From: an uncultured Oscillospiraceae bacterium
GTDB lineage: Bacteria; Bacillota; Clostridia; Oscillospirales; Ruminococcaceae
Direction: 5' to 3'
DNA: 7,165 bases
Assembly: GCA_934446355.1 (NCBI GenBank)
Contig: CAKSEC010000028.1
Coordinates: forward strand, 1-7,165
Shown here: positions 5,354 through 7,165 of the stretch, in pieces
Layout of the letters: every line of letters begins with the position of its first letter
Position numbering within the stretch: the first letter of the stretch is position 1
Position numbers and translations under genes: made by a program
Notes under the pieces: generated by a model
What the model saw: only the letters and a program-made list of their open reading frames with translations
Told to the model about the DNA's origin: nothing
Database searches by the model: none

Positions 5354-7015
5354 ATGACACAATCAAGCAAGTATGCAAGAAGGTACTTCATGCCGCCGTT
5401 CAGATGTATGGACTGGGCAGATAAGGACTATGTCGACAAAGCCCCCAAGTGGTGCAGCGTCGATCTGCGTGACGGAAATCAGGCTCTTATTATCCCGATG
5501 AGCCTTGATGAAAAGCTGGAATTTTTCAAAAAGCTGGTCGAGGTAGGCTTCAAGGAGATCGAAATAGGCTTCCCCGCCGCTTCTGAAACGGAATACGAGT
5601 TCTGCCGTGCGCTCATCGAAAAGAACCTCATTCCTGACGATGTGACCGTTCAGGTGCTCACACAGAGCCGTGAGCATATCATCAAAAAGACCTTCGAGGC
5701 TCTTGACGGCTGCAAGAATGCAATAGTGCACCTGTATAACTCCACTTCCGTTGCTCAGCGTGAGCAGGTATTTCGCAAGAGCCGCGAGGAAATAATCGAC
5801 ATCGCCGTGACCGGCGCAAGACTGCTGAACGAATACCGCAAAAAGACCCCCGGCAACTTCCGCTTCGAGTATTCGCCCGAAAGCTTCACCGGCACAGAGC
5901 CGGAATTTGCGGCAGAGATATGCAATGCAGTTATAGATATCTGGCAGCCCACCGCCGACAGAAAGGTAATAATCAACCTGCCTGTTACCGTTGAAGAAAG
6001 CCTGCCGCACGTTTACGCACAGCAGGTAGAATATATGTGCAAGGTGCTTCACCGCCGTGACTGTCTTGAAATATCGCTCCACCCGCACAACGACAGAGGC
6101 TGCGGCATTGCAGATACCGAGCTTGGTCTGCTTGCAGGCGCCGACAGAGTCGAGGGTACGCTTTTCGGCAACGGCGAGCGCACAGGCAATGTCGATATAG
6201 TAACGCTTGCGCTGAATATGTATTCACACGGCGTTGAGCCGGGTCTTGATTTCAGCAATCTGCCCGAACTCGCTTCGGTATATGAGCGGCTCACCAGAAT
6301 GCACGTTTATGAACGTATGCCGTACAGCGGCCAGCTTGTGTTCGCAGCATTCAGCGGCTCTCATCAGGACGCTATTGCAAAGGGCATGAAGTGGCGTGAG
6401 GAAACTGACCCCGAACACTGGAATGTACCGTATATCCCGATAGACCCGCACGACATCGGCAGAGAATACGAGGGCGACGTTATCCGCATAAACAGCCAGA
6501 GCGGAAAGGGCGGTATCGGCTACCTGATGGAGCAGAGCTACGGCATAATCATGCCGCCTAAGATGAGGGAGCATTTCGGCTATGCAGTCAAGAGCGTTTC
6601 CGACCATCAGCATAAGGAACTTCACCCCAAGGAGATATTCGACATTTTCAGCAAGCAGTATCTTGAGCCGCAGGGTGCGCTGAAATTCATTGCTGCGCAC
6701 TACACTCAGGGCGACCAGATAACCGCTGAGGTCACAGTCGAAGTCAACGGAGCAAAGCGCACATGGGTCGGCGCAGGCAACGGCCGTCTGGACGCAGTAT
6801 CAAATGCGTTCAAGACCGGTATGAATATTGATTACCACATATCCACATATACCGAAAATGCGATGGAGCAGTCGTCTAAATCAAAGGCTGCCGCTTACAT
6901 CGGAATTACCAAGCCGGACGGCTCGGTAAGCTGGGGCGCAGGTATCGACACGGATATTATCAGCGCTTCGATAAAGGCGCTGGCGGCTGCAATCAATAAT
7001 TCGGGAATGATATAA
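5354..7015 (+). CDS. leuA: 2-isopropylmalate synthase (LeuA, long type)
   Basis: The enzyme condenses 2-ketoisovalerate with acetyl-CoA to 2-isopropylmalate, the first committed step of leucine synthesis. The 553-residue product matches the long LeuA form (about 550-600 residues) rather than the roughly 510-residue form. The TIM-barrel catalytic domain shows DLRDGNQA (37-44), with D40 as metal ligand and R39 catalytic, HPHNDRG (243-249), with metal ligands H243 and H245, and GNGERTGN (272-279), with N279. A linker region leads to a C-terminal LeuA regulatory domain (about 425-550), which in this family binds leucine for feedback inhibition. The start ATG 5354 follows AAAGGAAGAAGAG; an in-frame extension further upstream would run into the terminator region. 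The T-box leader adds transcriptional control by leucine supply. No leuB, leuC or leuD follows within the window. Confidence 0.97.
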   Translation: MTQSSKYARRYFMPPFRCMDWADKDYVDKAPKWCSVDLRDGNQALIIPMSLDEKLEFFKKLVEVGFKEIEIGFPAASETEYEFCRALIEKNLIPDDVTVQVLTQSREHIIKKTFEALDGCKNAIVHLYNSTSVAQREQVFRKSREEIIDIAVTGARLLNEYRKKTPGNFRFEYSPESFTGTEPEFAAEICNAVIDIWQPTADRKVIINLPVTVEESLPHVYAQQVEYMCKVLHRRDCLEISLHPHNDRGCGIADTELGLLAGADRVEGTLFGNGERTGNVDIVTLALNMYSHGVEPGLDFSNLPELASVYERLTRMHVYERMPYSGQLVFAAFSGSHQDAIAKGMKWREETDPEHWNVPYIPIDPHDIGREYEGDVIRINSQSGKGGIGYLMEQSYGIIMPPKMREHFGYAVKSVSDHQHKELHPKEIFDIFSKQYLEPQGALKFIAAHYTQGDQITAEVTVEVNGAKRTWVGAGNGRLDAVSNAFKTGMNIDYHISTYTENAMEQSSKSKAAAYIGITKPDGSVSWGAGIDTDIISASIKALAAAINNSGMI

Positions 7016-7021
7016 TAGTAA

Positions 7022-7044
7022 GGGGGGCTGCAATGCAGCCCCCT
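7022..7044 (+). terminator. GC-rich hairpin after leuA, probable transcript end
   Basis: GGGGGCTGC (7023-7031) pairs perfectly with GCAGCCCCC (7035-7043) around AAT, seven bases after the leuA stop; one G-U pair can extend it. The expected T run is missing (CAGTGTATTG follows), so it is either a weak or factor-assisted terminator or a 3'-end stabilising hairpin. Confidence 0.6.
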
Positions 7045-7068
7045 CAGTGTATTGAAAAAGTCTACGAC

Positions 7069-7165
7069 CAGACTGGCGAGAAGCCCTCAGATTCTAGGAA
7101 GTGGCATTTCGGCTAGGCTTTGTGCCTGCCGAAATGCCACTGACGACGAAGATGAGGGGTTATCG
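7069..7165 (+). repeat. Structured 105-base repeat, copy 3 (cut by window end)
   Basis: The left arm and left internal loop match copy 1 with one difference over 32 bases. The inner arms GTGGCATTTCGG (7101-7112) and CCGAAATGCCAC (7129-7140) pair perfectly and resemble copy 2. The apical loop is identical to both other copies. The right internal loop TGACGACGAAGA equals copy 1. The right outer arm is visible to 7165, and eight more bases would complete a 105-base unit. TTGAAAAAGT (7052-7061) precedes it as in copy 2. It lies 53 bases after the leuA stop and 24 bases after the GC-rich hairpin. Confidence 0.9.

Noticed and set aside
5363..6088. Long open frame on the minus strand opposite leuA
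   Set aside because: It is the antisense of well-conserved leuA coding sequence; its protein shows no known motif and it has no supporting start signals.
3901..7165. CRISPR array
   Set aside because: The copies are too long, irregularly spaced, and each is a single large hairpin; there are no spacers or cas genes.

Overview
The window most likely comes from a gut or rumen Clostridia bacterium of the Ruminococcus/Oscillospiraceae type. The reasons are a Firmicutes-style leucine T-box, strong GGAGG ribosome binding sites, GTG and TTG starts, frequent ATA (Ile) and AGG/AGA (Arg) codons, and protein families common in that group. This placement rests on style and family recognition, not on a marker gene. 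All convincing genes lie on the + strand.

Region 1 (1-3894) starts with a short segment that folds into two overlapping hairpins, followed by four tightly packed genes that look like one operon. They encode a Gly-Ser-aromatic repeat protein of unknown function (124-885), a DUF6734-like putative glycosyltransferase-fold protein (895-1719), an IscS/NifS-type cysteine desulfurase (1716-2861) and a MacroD-type ADP-ribosylhydrolase with an extra C-terminal helical domain (2887-3894). The first three are joined by a stop codon inside the next ribosome binding site and by a GTGA overlap. The last follows after 25 bases.

Region 2 (3895-4233) has no gene. It holds two copies of a 105-base structured repeat, and a third copy, cut by the window end, lies at 7069-7165. 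The copies keep their stems by paired base changes, keep the apical loop unchanged and keep the internal-loop bases nearly unchanged. Several of the paired changes are G-U pairs that hold only in + strand RNA. This is the strongest candidate here for an undescribed structured RNA or hairpin mobile repeat. A von Willebrand A protein with a complete metal site follows (4234-4881).

Region 3 (4882-7165) is a leucine biosynthesis unit. A consensus promoter drives a T-box leader with a probable CTC (Leu) specifier and an intrinsic terminator, which controls leuA (2-isopropylmalate synthase, 5354-7015). A GC-rich hairpin and the third repeat copy follow.

The leuA unit is well understood. The macro-domain and VWA proteins fit stress or ADP-ribosylation response neighbourhoods. 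The repeat protein plus putative glycosyltransferase pair suggests a protein-modification system, but that is inference.
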